This document shows, piece by piece, positions 17,127-25,124 of a stretch of DNA of 32,093 bases (position 1 is the first letter of the stretch; each line of letters starts with the position of its first letter). Below the pieces are notes generated by a model. That model made no database searches. It saw only the letters and a program-made list of their open reading frames with translations, and was not told where the DNA came from. Position numbers and translations under genes: made by a program. Source of the DNA: Prevotella sp. UBA6429 (lineage in GTDB: Bacteria > Bacteroidota > Bacteroidia > Bacteroidales > Bacteroidaceae); the NCBI GenBank assembly GCA_002437285.1, contig DJOV01000041.1, positions 1 to 32,093 on the forward strand, read 5' to 3'.

Positions 17127-20100
17127 ATGAAGAAATCTCTATTCCTCATGTGTGGACTGTTCTTCGGACTGGCAGGGACGATGAACGCACAGAAGACCAT
17201 CCTCTTTGAGGACTTCGAAGGCTCCATCCCTGACAAGCAAGACACCACCAAACTCGGATGGTATGGCTTTTACAATACGCCGGAACTTGACCAGCGTGAC
17301 CTCTCCATCGACTACGCGTGGTCGGGTAGCCAGTCGTTGCATTTCTACAATGACGCGTCTAACGAGTGTGAGAACCAGAACTGGATGCGAGCCGTGAAGT
17401 TCCGCAACCTCCCGCTGAAGGAGAACACCTCTTACCGCGTGTCCTTCTACTTGCAGGGCACCAACAGTTACGTCGTCGACGGCACGGAGAAAAGAGCCAA
17501 GGCACGCGTGGCCCTGATGCAGGGGCGCGAGTATGCCGACATACCCTTGCTCACGGCAGACAGCACGCAGCAGACCTACGATATCTCGTATTTCCAAGAG
17601 GCCGACAAGGGATTCCGCAAATACTCCATGATGTTCTTCTATGCCAACCAGGAGCTCCAGCAGGCTTACTACAAGAACCATCCTGGAACCCTGGAGGGCG
17701 GACTGATCGACAACTTCTTCCTGACCATCAACATGATGAATCCTGGTGATTTTTATATTGATGATGTGAAGATCGAGGAAGGCAAGGAGATTGCCGGCAT
17801 CTCTTACAACAGCGATGTGCTCAAGGTCAACTTCGGCTATGACGTCAACGTGAAGGCGCTTGTGCCCGAAGGCAAGGAGCGTGTGCTGCTGCCCAACGAC
17901 TGCGTAACCGTCAAGAAGGCTGACGGAAGCAAGACCTATGACATCCTCAGCGTGGAGGCTTGGAAGGATGGCAGCTTCTACATCTTCCTGGGTGACGATT
18001 ATCCCGAGGAGGAAGATGCTGACAACCTGGTGGTAACGTTCAAGAACCCGACGGATCCCGCTTATCGCATCCTGTATACCAGCTCACGCCGTCCTTATTC
18101 GACCGGTGAGGACACCTCAGTGAGAGATTTCACTGAAACGGGACTGACCTACGACTCGGAAATCTCTGAGGTCTATTCGTATGCTCACAAAATTCCTACG
18201 CTGATGTCGTCTGTACCTGAGGATGGGTCGTTTGACCTGCCCGGCGACAGCAAGAGCTTTACGATGACTTTCGATAAGAAGGTCAACAGCGCTGAGGCTG
18301 CCGCCAAGTTGGTGGATGAGACTGGCAAGGAGGAAGCGCTGACCGTCGGCCCGGAGGATATGTCGGAGGTGCTGACGCTCACACGCACGGCCACCACGCC
18401 TCTCTCCGGCGAGTACAAGCTGGTCATCAGCAATGTGCTGCCTGAGGCTGATGCCTATGACGATCCTGGTGAGTACAGTGTCACGCTGAACTTCGGCGCT
18501 GGCTCCAGCGATCCCAGTGATGTGACCAAGGTCCTTTGGACCGACAGCCTGTCGGTGACTGGCGCCAACAAACTTCCCGCTGGATGGGTGGTCAATGCCG
18601 CTGGCGGTGAACTGCTTCCTGGCGACTACGGGAGTGGCCCTCGTGTGTTTGACGGCTTCAGTGGCGACTTCACCCACGCTCTCTATTATCGTATGGGTTA
18701 TGCACAGTATGGCGCAGCTCCCGATGATGATGTTCATGTCATCACGCTCGAGGCTGGCAAGAAATACCAGATCAGCTTCAATGCCGTAGCATGGAAGAAC
18801 TCTCCTTACGGACGCTTCCAGGTGCTGGATGCCGATGACAATGTGGCATTCACCGCTGATTTCCAAAACGTGGCCAATCCTAATGGCGAAGGCGTAAAGG
18901 GCAATGTGGCCGTTGGCGCACATACCTACACCTTCAAGGTGGAGAACACGGGTAACTACAAGCTCCGCTGGATGACGCTGAAAGGCGAAGGCGGAGAGAT
19001 GGACACTGACGGTTGGACTGAGGCATTGCTGGGCAATGTGAAGTTGCAGTATGTGCCCAACACAGCTGGTGCCATCTACAAGCAGCAGTTGGCTGATGCA
19101 CTGGCAGCTGCCAAGAATACGCTGGCTGGTAACGGAGGCCACCGATACAGTGGCACCGCTTACGATGCGCTTGACGCAGCAATCAAGGCTTATGACGGAA
19201 AGGCTTACACTGCACCTTCGGCCTATGAAGCTGCCGTGCAGGAGCTGAACGCCGCTGCCAAGGCCATGACCGACCACCGCAATCTCTGCGACAATTATGA
19301 TGGTAAGCCCGCTGCCGCTTACGAGCAGGTGCTGAAATTCCGTGGCACCAAGTTTGAGAATACTGAGTACTATAAGGCTTTGGTCGAGACAGCCCACAAG
19401 TATGTGCTCGATATCCAGCCTGACCAGAACGGCAACGACAGCATCGCCAAGGTTGACACGCTGATGCTCGACAACCAGCTGACCGAGGCCATCGCCGCGC
19501 TCGACAAGACCACCAACATGGTGAAGAGCATGTGCACCACGCTGGCTGTGGATGCCAATACGGGCATGCACGCAACCAGCCAGGTCACCAGCACCACGGG
19601 TGTCGCAGCGCTGACGGCTCGCCATATCTACCTGGCCGATGCCTTGAAGGACCTGAACGCCAAGACGGGCAAGGAGGATTTCGCTGACTACATCCAGATG
19701 GCCGAGAACCTCGTCACCGATGATGCACAGGCTGCCGACAAGCTGAAATGGGCTGTGTGGAAGAAGATCTGCACCACACTGTCTGATCCCGCCAACACGC
19801 TCTTTGCTGAGAAGGTGGACGAGACCACCATGGAGAACTATCGTGACTCCATCAACATGACTGGTTTCATCAACAACCCGAACACTTACCTGACGGCAAC
19901 CGGTCGCTATGACGGCAACACGAGCATGTTGCCCGGATGGACCATCACCGACAAGGCTGACGGCTATGAGGTCGCCGGTACTACGGGCTGGTCACAGGTG
20001 ATCAATGAGACTTGTCCTTATGCTGACGGCATGATTTCCAACTGGGCACGTAGCTTTGTGGTCCAGCAGGTCATCACCGACCTTCCCGCTGGTGTCTACA

Positions 20101-20528
20101 GTCTGAAGATTGGTTTTGGCGAGCGCAACAGTGACATGACTTCGCTCGAGGGTATCAACGCCTTCGTGGCCCAGGGTAACGACACCGTGCGCATACAGGC
20201 TCCGATCATCGGGCAGACCTTCCCCTACGGCAACATGTACATGGGAACCTACACCGTGACCGACGGCACGCTGACCATCGGTGTGGAGGCAAGCAACAGC
20301 GCACACGTGTTCTTCAACAATGCTGAGCTCTACATGGTCAACGCTGCTCCTGGCTTCGACTATGCCACTGGTATCAAGGGCGTGGCAGAGGACACCAACG
20401 CTGAGGTGCTCCGCACGGAGTATTACGACATGAGCGGACGCCGCATCAGCGGCAAGGCCAATGGCTTGCGCATCCAGAAGCAAGTGCTTGCCAACGGCAA
20501 GGTTGTCGTGAAGAAGATTCTGAAATAA
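17127..20528 (+). CDS. Secreted multidomain protein with jelly-roll-like, Ig-like and helical modules and T9SS-like tail
   Basis: This 1133-residue protein has an SPI signal ending TMNA-Q (residue 21). An N-terminal jelly-roll-like module (about 22-215) runs from ILFEDFEG to FYIDDVKIEEG. Two Ig-like segments follow (about 220-330 and 355-455); the second has the Big_5 look of SVPEDGSFDLPG and FTMTFDKKV. A second jelly-roll-like module spans about 465-643 (ALYYRMGYAQYG, VKLQYVP). A helical region with FIVAR-like repeats covers about 648-870, and a third beta-module about 910-1075. Residues about 1096-1133 (YYDMSGRRISG, NGLRIQ, GKVVVKKILK) resemble the end of a type IX secretion sorting domain. 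No catalytic motif is recognised. It is most likely a large surface-bound binding or adhesion protein working with the SusCD/FAS1 locus. Confidence 0.8.
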   Translation: MKKSLFLMCGLFFGLAGTMNAQKTILFEDFEGSIPDKQDTTKLGWYGFYNTPELDQRDLSIDYAWSGSQSLHFYNDASNECENQNWMRAVKFRNLPLKENTSYRVSFYLQGTNSYVVDGTEKRAKARVALMQGREYADIPLLTADSTQQTYDISYFQEADKGFRKYSMMFFYANQELQQAYYKNHPGTLEGGLIDNFFLTINMMNPGDFYIDDVKIEEGKEIAGISYNSDVLKVNFGYDVNVKALVPEGKERVLLPNDCVTVKKADGSKTYDILSVEAWKDGSFYIFLGDDYPEEEDADNLVVTFKNPTDPAYRILYTSSRRPYSTGEDTSVRDFTETGLTYDSEISEVYSYAHKIPTLMSSVPEDGSFDLPGDSKSFTMTFDKKVNSAEAAAKLVDETGKEEALTVGPEDMSEVLTLTRTATTPLSGEYKLVISNVLPEADAYDDPGEYSVTLNFGAGSSDPSDVTKVLWTDSLSVTGANKLPAGWVVNAAGGELLPGDYGSGPRVFDGFSGDFTHALYYRMGYAQYGAAPDDDVHVITLEAGKKYQISFNAVAWKNSPYGRFQVLDADDNVAFTADFQNVANPNGEGVKGNVAVGAHTYTFKVENTGNYKLRWMTLKGEGGEMDTDGWTEALLGNVKLQYVPNTAGAIYKQQLADALAAAKNTLAGNGGHRYSGTAYDALDAAIKAYDGKAYTAPSAYEAAVQELNAAAKAMTDHRNLCDNYDGKPAAAYEQVLKFRGTKFENTEYYKALVETAHKYVLDIQPDQNGNDSIAKVDTLMLDNQLTEAIAALDKTTNMVKSMCTTLAVDANTGMHATSQVTSTTGVAALTARHIYLADALKDLNAKTGKEDFADYIQMAENLVTDDAQAADKLKWAVWKKICTTLSDPANTLFAEKVDETTMENYRDSINMTGFINNPNTYLTATGRYDGNTSMLPGWTITDKADGYEVAGTTGWSQVINETCPYADGMISNWARSFVVQQVITDLPAGVYSLKIGFGERNSDMTSLEGINAFVAQGNDTVRIQAPIIGQTFPYGNMYMGTYTVTDGTLTIGVEASNSAHVFFNNAELYMVNAAPGFDYATGIKGVAEDTNAEVLRTEYYDMSGRRISGKANGLRIQKQVLANGKVVVKKILK

Positions 20529-20578
20529 GTAAGATGGGGTAGGGGGCGCATTGCGTCTCCCGACCTCTTGACAAGTGC

Positions 20579-20625
20579 AATCTGGCTGAAATGCAAATGG
20601 CGTTTCAGCCAGATTTGTTTTCTCT
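20579..20625 (+). terminator. Rho-independent-like terminator
   Basis: A perfect 13-bp stem (aatctggctgaaa at 20579-20591 with tttcagccagatt at 20603-20615) encloses an 11-nt loop and is followed by a T-rich run (tgttttctct). It lies 50 bp after the stop of the 1133-aa gene. On the opposite strand the stem is not followed by a T-tract, so it acts mainly on plus-strand transcripts. Confidence 0.85.
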
Positions 20626-20755
20626 CCCTTCCGCTTTTTCTTGGTCGGCGAGACAATGGTCTGACGGGCTTTCCCGTAAATTTGGAAAGTCCAAGCGGAT
20701 ATCGCATGTAGGAATTCTCCTTATCTTCTTCCATCTTGTGGTCTGCAGGCAACGA

Positions 20756-21463
20756 TCACCGTCTGTGGTCGACAAACGCCAGGCTGGCGAAGCTGATACC
20801 GGCCGGGTGGGCCTGTTCCATTGCGTGGGCGCAGGCGCAGGAGGTGGCTCCCGTGGTGACCACGTCGTCGACAAGGAGGATGTGCTTGCCGGTCAGCCGG
20901 TCTACGCGCTGAACCTCAAAGACGTTTTTCACGTTGTCGTAGCGGCGCCAGCGGTCGTTCTTGGTCTGGCTCTCCTCAAACTGTGTGCGCACCACCGACG
21001 TGTCGTCTATGTCGATGCCCGTGGCTGCCGATAGTCCGCGCGCCAGCATGAGGCTCTGGTTGTAGCCCCGCTCGCGCAGGCGACGCGGGGCCAGCGGCAT
21101 GGGGACGATGAGGTCGATGCCCTTGGTGAACTCGCTGGCCATCATCTCGCGGCCGAAGAGCTGGCCCAAATAGACGCCTATCTCAGGACGCGAGAGATAC
21201 TTGAGTTGATAGAGAGGGTGGGCCGACGTGGCATGCGAATAGTGATAGATGAAGGCGGCTGCGCGCTCCACACTGCGTACGCGACCCCAGTATACCTGGG
21301 CCATGAGGTTGTCGTAGGGATGGGACAAGTGGTCGGTGCGAGGCAGTGACAGGTTGCATGAGGCGCAGATAAACTGCTCCTCGGCGGCAAGCGGACGCTG
21401 GCAGATGCAACAGCGGCGACGCGCCACCATGTCGAATAGGCGTTGCAGGAAGCTGACTTTCAT
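20756..21463 (-). CDS. comF: ComF family phosphoribosyltransferase-like protein
   Basis: From the ATG at 21463 the protein has 235 residues. An upstream extension to 21547 is rejected because it passes through the -7 box and lacks family character. The N-terminus has the usual hydrophobic/arginine start and a four-cysteine zinc-finger-like motif (Cys18-x2-Cys21 and Cys33-x2-Cys36). The core contains YQLKYLSR and PLAPRRLRERGYNQS, then the PRPP-binding loop VDDVVTTGAT at about 198-207. These are the hallmarks of ComF, a cytoplasmic protein associated with DNA uptake in competent bacteria and found widely in others. Length is normal. Its biochemical role in Bacteroidota is not established. It is transcribed towards the preceding locus and divergently from the exonuclease gene. 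Confidence 0.93.
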   Translation of the reverse strand: MKVSFLQRLFDMVARRRCCICQRPLAAEEQFICASCNLSLPRTDHLSHPYDNLMAQVYWGRVRSVERAAAFIYHYSHATSAHPLYQLKYLSRPEIGVYLGQLFGREMMASEFTKGIDLIVPMPLAPRRLRERGYNQSLMLARGLSAATGIDIDDTSVVRTQFEESQTKNDRWRRYDNVKNVFEVQRVDRLTGKHILLVDDVVTTGATSCACAHAMEQAHPAGISFASLAFVDHRR

Positions 21464-21472
21464 GGACGGGTG

Positions 21473-21480
21473 CAAAGATA
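21473..21480 (-). promoter_or_regulatory. -7 promoter box for comF
   Basis: On the minus strand the bases read TATCTTTG, a good TAnnTTTG match. The box is only about 10 bp before the comF ATG at 21463, so the predicted transcript would have almost no 5' leader. No TTG at normal -33 spacing is evident. Confidence 0.45.
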
Positions 21481-21642
21481 CGCATTTTCTGCAAGTCCTT
21501 GCCGCTTTTGAGTGCCTAACTGTGAATCTTGATGGAAGAAGGGTCATGCCGTCTTGTAAAGGGAAGGGGTGACGGGTGACCTGCCGGCGTTTTTATGCGC
21601 ATTTTTGTTGGCTGGGGATACGGAAATACATTGCAAAATCGT

Positions 21643-21650
21643 TAACTTTG
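21643..21650 (+). promoter_or_regulatory. -7 promoter box for the exonuclease gene
   Basis: TAACTTTG fits the TAnnTTTG consensus and lies about 40 bp upstream of the ATG at 21691. Transcription would begin near 21656, where a 12-codon reading frame starts. Confidence 0.45.
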
Positions 21651-21655
21651 TGACC

Positions 21656-21694
21656 ATGTCTGAACATTGTAACATGAAAAAGAACAAAACATGA
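21656..21694 (+). other. Possible 12-codon leader ORF overlapping the exonuclease start
   Basis: The ATG at 21656 opens a 12-codon frame (MSEHCNMKKNKT) whose TGA stop at 21692-21694 overlaps the exonuclease ATG at 21691 as ATGA. The overlap would permit translational coupling, but so short a frame can occur by chance. Confidence 0.2.
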
Positions 21695-22242
21695 AGGGAT
21701 TGAACTTTATCGCAATAGATTTTGAAACGGCCACTGCCAGTCGTGCTTCCATCTGTGAGGCGGGCATCTGCGAGGTCAGGGACGGCAAGGTCGTGGAAAC
21801 AAAGTCATGGCTGGTGAGACCGGAAGGAAATGTCTATGCCTATTGGAACATCCAGGTGCATGGCATACAACCGGCCGACACGGCCGATGCCCCGGATTTT
21901 CCGGAGGTGTGGACCGAAATCGCGGAGCGCCTGAAGGAAACACCTGTCCTCGTGGCACATAATGCTGCTTTCGACATCTCTTGCATCCGTAAGTCGCTGG
22001 AGCTATATGGTCTCGACAAGCCTGACGTGGACTACTACTGCACGCTTCGCGCCGCCAGGCACAACTACGACTTCTACTGTAACAAGCTCGACTATCTCTG
22101 TCAGCAGCTTGATATCCGTGAGGGCAAGCATCACCGCGCTGGTGACGATGCCGAGATGTGCGCCCGCCTCTTCTTGCGTGAGATCAAGGACGCTGGCTGG
22201 TGCGAACTCTCGGAAATGGACTATTGCAGGGGGAGGCTTTGA
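21691..22242 (+). CDS. DnaQ-like (DEDDh) 3'-5' exonuclease
   Basis: The product has 183 residues and is essentially one exonuclease domain. The catalytic signature is complete: Asp10 and Glu12 in DFET (ExoI), HNAAFD at 90-95 with Asp95 (ExoII), and His148 with Asp153 in HRAGDDAE (ExoIII). This places it in the DEDDh family with DNA polymerase III epsilon and RNase T-like enzymes, which remove nucleotides from 3' ends using two metal ions. There is no attached polymerase, helicase or UvrC-type GIY-YIG domain. It may be a proofreading subunit or a stand-alone DNA/RNA trimming enzyme, and the sequence does not decide between them. The gene is monocistronic, with its own -7 box and a 150-bp gap to the next gene. 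Confidence 0.9.
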   Translation: MKGLNFIAIDFETATASRASICEAGICEVRDGKVVETKSWLVRPEGNVYAYWNIQVHGIQPADTADAPDFPEVWTEIAERLKETPVLVAHNAAFDISCIRKSLELYGLDKPDVDYYCTLRAARHNYDFYCNKLDYLCQQLDIREGKHHRAGDDAEMCARLFLREIKDAGWCELSEMDYCRGRL

Positions 22243-22393
22243 GAAAACAAGCGGTGGTGCAACTTGGACCTTTACTAACGTGGATGCCGTTGGCCGCTGC
22301 CTGTCAAGGGACGAGGAGGGTTAACGTTTCTCGAAGGGGATGCACCCAACAACAAATGAAAATTCGGCAAGTTGGCTAATGAATGGTGTTAAA

Positions 22394-23122
22394 ATGATGA
22401 AACTGAAATTTCTGTTCTTGTCGGCAATATTTGTGGCCAACATATGCTCGGCACAAACATGGGAAAGTTACATCAAGAACTTTCCCAGAAAGCGTACTAC
22501 CATAGTAAGAGACTATAAGGGGAACGTGCTGAAGACACATTCCTTGGGGGTGCTCGATGTGAGAATAAACTCTGTACAGCAGTGTGCCGATGCGGCAATC
22601 AGGCTTAGGGCCGAATACTTCTATGGTAGGAAGGAATATGGTAAAATACGGTTTAAGTTAACTTGCGGATTGGAAGTGCCGTTCTCGAAATGGGCTTGGG
22701 GGTATAGGGTGAAAGTAGTGGGCAATGATGCCGTATTGGTGGCATCGGCCAAAAAAACGAAGGATTATAGCCGTGCTAACTTTGAACGGTATTTGCAAAC
22801 AATCATGTATTATGCAGGATCGGCTTCGTTGTATCGTGACATGCAGAGCGTAAGAGGGTTGCCGGAAATAGGCGATGCGCTGATCATACCTGGGTTCCCG
22901 GGACACGTGGTGATTGTCATGGATAAGAAAGTGGTCAACAAAACCAATTATTACCTGTTTGCCAATAGTTGGATCCCGGCGCAAGACATAGAGATCATAA
23001 GTGGGAATAATCCGGCAAAAAAGAATTTGGGAAACTATACTCCTATAAGATCCGTAAAAGACAAAATCAATGTCAATGGATACAATTTCATCGTCTACAA
23101 GCATCTGAGACGTTGGAAATAG
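22394..23122 (+). CDS. Secreted DUF4846-like protein
   Basis: From the ATG at 22394 (or the adjacent ATG at 22397) the protein has 242 residues with a clear SPI signal ending CSA-Q. Starting at 22340 would put 18 polar residues ahead of the signal. The segment SVQQCADAAIRLRAEYFY and the later GDALIIPGFPGHVVIVMD resemble the DUF4846 family as I recall it; the family function is unknown. The protein is likely periplasmic or surface exposed. It is AT-richer than the genes before it. Because the family call rests on memory of short motifs, the name is less certain than the secretion prediction. It ends 40 bp before a strong terminator. Confidence 0.7.
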   Translation: MMKLKFLFLSAIFVANICSAQTWESYIKNFPRKRTTIVRDYKGNVLKTHSLGVLDVRINSVQQCADAAIRLRAEYFYGRKEYGKIRFKLTCGLEVPFSKWAWGYRVKVVGNDAVLVASAKKTKDYSRANFERYLQTIMYYAGSASLYRDMQSVRGLPEIGDALIIPGFPGHVVIVMDKKVVNKTNYYLFANSWIPAQDIEIISGNNPAKKNLGNYTPIRSVKDKINVNGYNFIVYKHLRRWK

Positions 23123-23162
23123 GAGGCTTGGCGAAAAAGGACCAGGCCCCCCTATAAACGCA

Positions 23163-23200
23163 AAAAGCGTGCAACTCACCAGAGTTGCACGCTTTTGCTT
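23163..23200 (+). terminator. Rho-independent terminator
   Basis: The stem gcgtgcaactc (23167-23177) pairs perfectly with gagttgcacgc (23182-23192) around a four-base acca loop. It is extended by flanking AAAA/TTTT, so it could also act on the minus strand. It lies 40 bp after the DUF4846-like gene. Confidence 0.93.
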
Positions 23201-23297
23201 ATTGTTTATTATTTATTATGTGTTTTCTTCTTGGCACTACTTGACCTCCTCGAATTGCACACCGCCTATAAACAAGCCATGTGCGTGAGCGTGCTGC

Positions 23298-23600
23298 AAA
23301 TGTGCTGCAAGCCGAATGCATAACATCAAGCTTGCTTGAATGTTCTGCTGAGGCGTAGCGCACATTATCAAAATGTGCTGCAAATATGGAAATAAGCAAC
23401 GATAAGCAAACACGCACTCAACGAGTGCAAAGGTAGTGCAAACCGAGAGAAATACAAAAATAAATCACATTTATTTTTTATTTCCGAGGTGCCGCCTACC
23501 TTATTAAAAGGTAGTGCAAATGAGCGGAATATCAAAACAAATACGAAGTTTTGTTTTGTATTCCCGAGTGCAGCCTACTTTATTAAAAGGTAGTGCGTCT
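23298..23600. repeat. Array of palindromic intergenic repeats
   Basis: Units start at 23298, 23371, 23429, 23507 and 23586 (the last partial), giving periods of 73, 58, 78 and 79 bp. The best pair (23429 and 23507) begins aaaggtagtgcaaa and ends gcctac(c/t)ttatta. Junctions form hairpins such as ctacctt-attaa-aaggtag, while the first junction has cacatt/aatgtg in the same place, a covarying stem. The units also hold internal hairpins, for example one in 23521-23560 (caaaacaaatac, gttttgttttg). This looks like a Bacteroidales REP/BIME-like element. I recall similar ggtagtgcaaa repeats in related genomes, but this was not checked. Confidence 0.7.
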
Positions 23601-23629
23601 TCACTTGTAAATATCAAATGTAGTACCTC

Positions 23630-23752
23630 AAAAACTACGAACGAAATGCCACAAAAACTATAAACGAAACACCACAAAAGTTAGTTCTAAAACACCACAA
23701 AAGTTAGCAATAAAACAGCACAATTCATAGCACTAAATCTCCACAAATATTA
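23630..23752. repeat. Phased 23-bp degenerate tandem repeats
   Basis: Five consecutive 23-bp units start at 23630, 23653, 23676, 23699 and 23722, with a partial sixth at 23745. They share an aaaa start, a central TA and a C-rich end reading (a/t)(g/c/a)ccac or similar; the third and fourth are closest (aaaagttag...aaaacaccac, aaaagttag...aaaacagcac). No spacers separate them, so this is not a CRISPR. They lie immediately upstream of the ATPase promoter and could be iterated binding sites. Confidence 0.65.
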
Positions 23753-23783
23753 GTTTTTACTTTCAAATGTGACTGAATATCAC

Positions 23784-23791
23784 TAACTTTG
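23784..23791 (+). promoter_or_regulatory. -7 promoter box for the ATPase/defence operon
   Basis: TAACTTTG matches TAnnTTTG and is followed by GC, as in strong Bacteroidota promoters. The ATG at 23820 lies 28 bp downstream, giving a leader of about 20 nt. No further -7 box stands in the short gaps between the five genes downstream, so this may be the promoter for all of them. Confidence 0.55.
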
Positions 23792-23819
23792 CACACATAA
23801 TTAAGAATACGACTAAAAC

Positions 23820-25112
23820 ATGAGTTATTCACATAGAATTGCGGACATTCAACTGGCAGAACGTCTTGATGCTTTTGGGGCTATCCTAATTGAGGGGCCT
23901 AAGTGGTGCGGAAAGACGACAACTGCGGAGCAAATGAGCAAAAGCGTCATCAAGATGCAGGATACGGAGATGCAGGAAGAGTATGCTGCAACTGCCGCCT
24001 CAAAACCATCCTTGTTGTTGATGGGTGAGACACCTCGTCTTATAGATGAATGGCAGGATGCTCCTGTTCTTTGGGATGCCGTGCGAACCATGGTTGACAA
24101 GCGGCAAGTTCCAGGACAATTCATTCTTACAGGGTCTACTGTTGTTGATAGAAGTAAGATTCATCATTCTGGTACGGGTAGAATATCACGAATGAAGATG
24201 TTGCCTATGAGTTTGTGGGAATCGGGAGAGTCTAACGGAAAGATTTCCCTAAAGGATTTGTTCGATGATCAAGACTTGGACATAGATGGTATCACTTCTG
24301 ATATGAAGATTGAAGACCTGATTTATGCAGCCTGCCGTGGCGGATGGCCTGCGTTTATCAATATGAAGAGTGATAAGGCCAAGTTGCTGATTGCACGCAA
24401 CTATGTAGATGCTATCTGTCGGGACGATATCTCAAGAGTGGATGGTGTACAGAGGGATGAGCGGACTACTCGTGCAATATTGCGTTCGTATGCCCGTAAC
24501 ATCTCAACACTGGCAAAGAATACGGCTCTGTTAGCTGATGTAACTGCTTCCGGGGAAGTTTCACTTTCGATGAGTGCGTTTGAGGATTATGTAACTTCCC
24601 TTAATAAATTGTTTGTTATTGACAACATTGATGCGTGGTGTCCTGCAGTCCGGAGCAAGACAGCAATTCGAAGTGGTATAAAGCGGGCTTTCGTAGACCC
24701 ATCCATTGCAATTGCTGCTTTAGGACTTTCTCCAGAAGCATTGATGACGCAGCTCAAGACCTTTGGTTTCATTTTTGAGCAAATGTGTGCACGAGATCTT
24801 CGGGCTTATACTCCAGGCTTTGGCAATCATTTGTCATATTATCGCGACCGCTATGGTCTGGAAGCCGACTTGGTGCTTCATCTTGATGATGGACGCTATG
24901 CTCTGATAGAGTGCAAACTTGGCAGCCGTGAAATAGAAGAAGGAGCCAAGCATCTTTTGGAAATTAAACGACTCATTCAAGTGCATAATGAGACAGAAAA
25001 GCAGGTGCCGCTACGCGAACCTGACTTGATGATTGTCATGACAGGTGGCAGCATGGCTTACACACGTCCAGACGGAGTAAAGGTAATACCGCTTGCTTGC
25101 TTGAAAGACTAA
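23820..25112 (+). CDS. AAA_14/DUF4143-type ATPase with PD-(D/E)XK-like C-terminus
   Basis: The product has 430 residues. Walker A GPKWCGKTT lies at 26-34, Walker B LIDEWQ has Asp76-Glu77, and ILTGST is a sensor-like strand. This is the single P-loop layout of AAA_14 ATPases. The C-terminal half is DUF4143-like: the segment from Glu348/Asp350 to IECK (Glu364, Lys366) has the E-x-D...E-x-K spacing of a PD-(D/E)XK nuclease fold, which may be inactive. Such ATPases are common and multi-copy in Bacteroidales, and their function is poorly known. The gene follows the phased 23-bp repeats and a -7 box, and ends 12 bp before the next gene. It may be an independent cargo gene and not part of the downstream system. 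Confidence 0.88.
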   Translation: MSYSHRIADIQLAERLDAFGAILIEGPKWCGKTTTAEQMSKSVIKMQDTEMQEEYAATAASKPSLLLMGETPRLIDEWQDAPVLWDAVRTMVDKRQVPGQFILTGSTVVDRSKIHHSGTGRISRMKMLPMSLWESGESNGKISLKDLFDDQDLDIDGITSDMKIEDLIYAACRGGWPAFINMKSDKAKLLIARNYVDAICRDDISRVDGVQRDERTTRAILRSYARNISTLAKNTALLADVTASGEVSLSMSAFEDYVTSLNKLFVIDNIDAWCPAVRSKTAIRSGIKRAFVDPSIAIAALGLSPEALMTQLKTFGFIFEQMCARDLRAYTPGFGNHLSYYRDRYGLEADLVLHLDDGRYALIECKLGSREIEEGAKHLLEIKRLIQVHNETEKQVPLREPDLMIVMTGGSMAYTRPDGVKVIPLACLKD

Positions 25113-25124
25113 AAGAAACAGGCT

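Larger units (their letters stand above)
23123..23819. other. Non-coding region of repeats and regulatory DNA
   Basis: No credible gene is seen in these 697 bp. In order they hold a terminator (23163-23200), an array of palindromic repeats (23298 to about 23600), five phased 23-bp tandem repeats (23630-23744) and a -7 box (23784-23791) serving the ATPase gene at 23820. The base composition changes to AT-rich across this stretch. Confidence 0.8.

Noticed and set aside
18117..19625. 502-aa minus-strand open frame
   Set aside because: It is the complement of the well-supported 1133-aa secreted protein and has no recognisable domain.
21691..22242. DNA polymerase III epsilon subunit (dnaQ) as a firm name
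   Set aside because: Only the generic DEDDh exonuclease domain is visible, with no clear alpha-subunit-binding tail, so a specific symbol is not justified.
23630..23752. CRISPR array
   Set aside because: The 23-bp units are directly abutting and degenerate with no spacers, and no cas gene is present.
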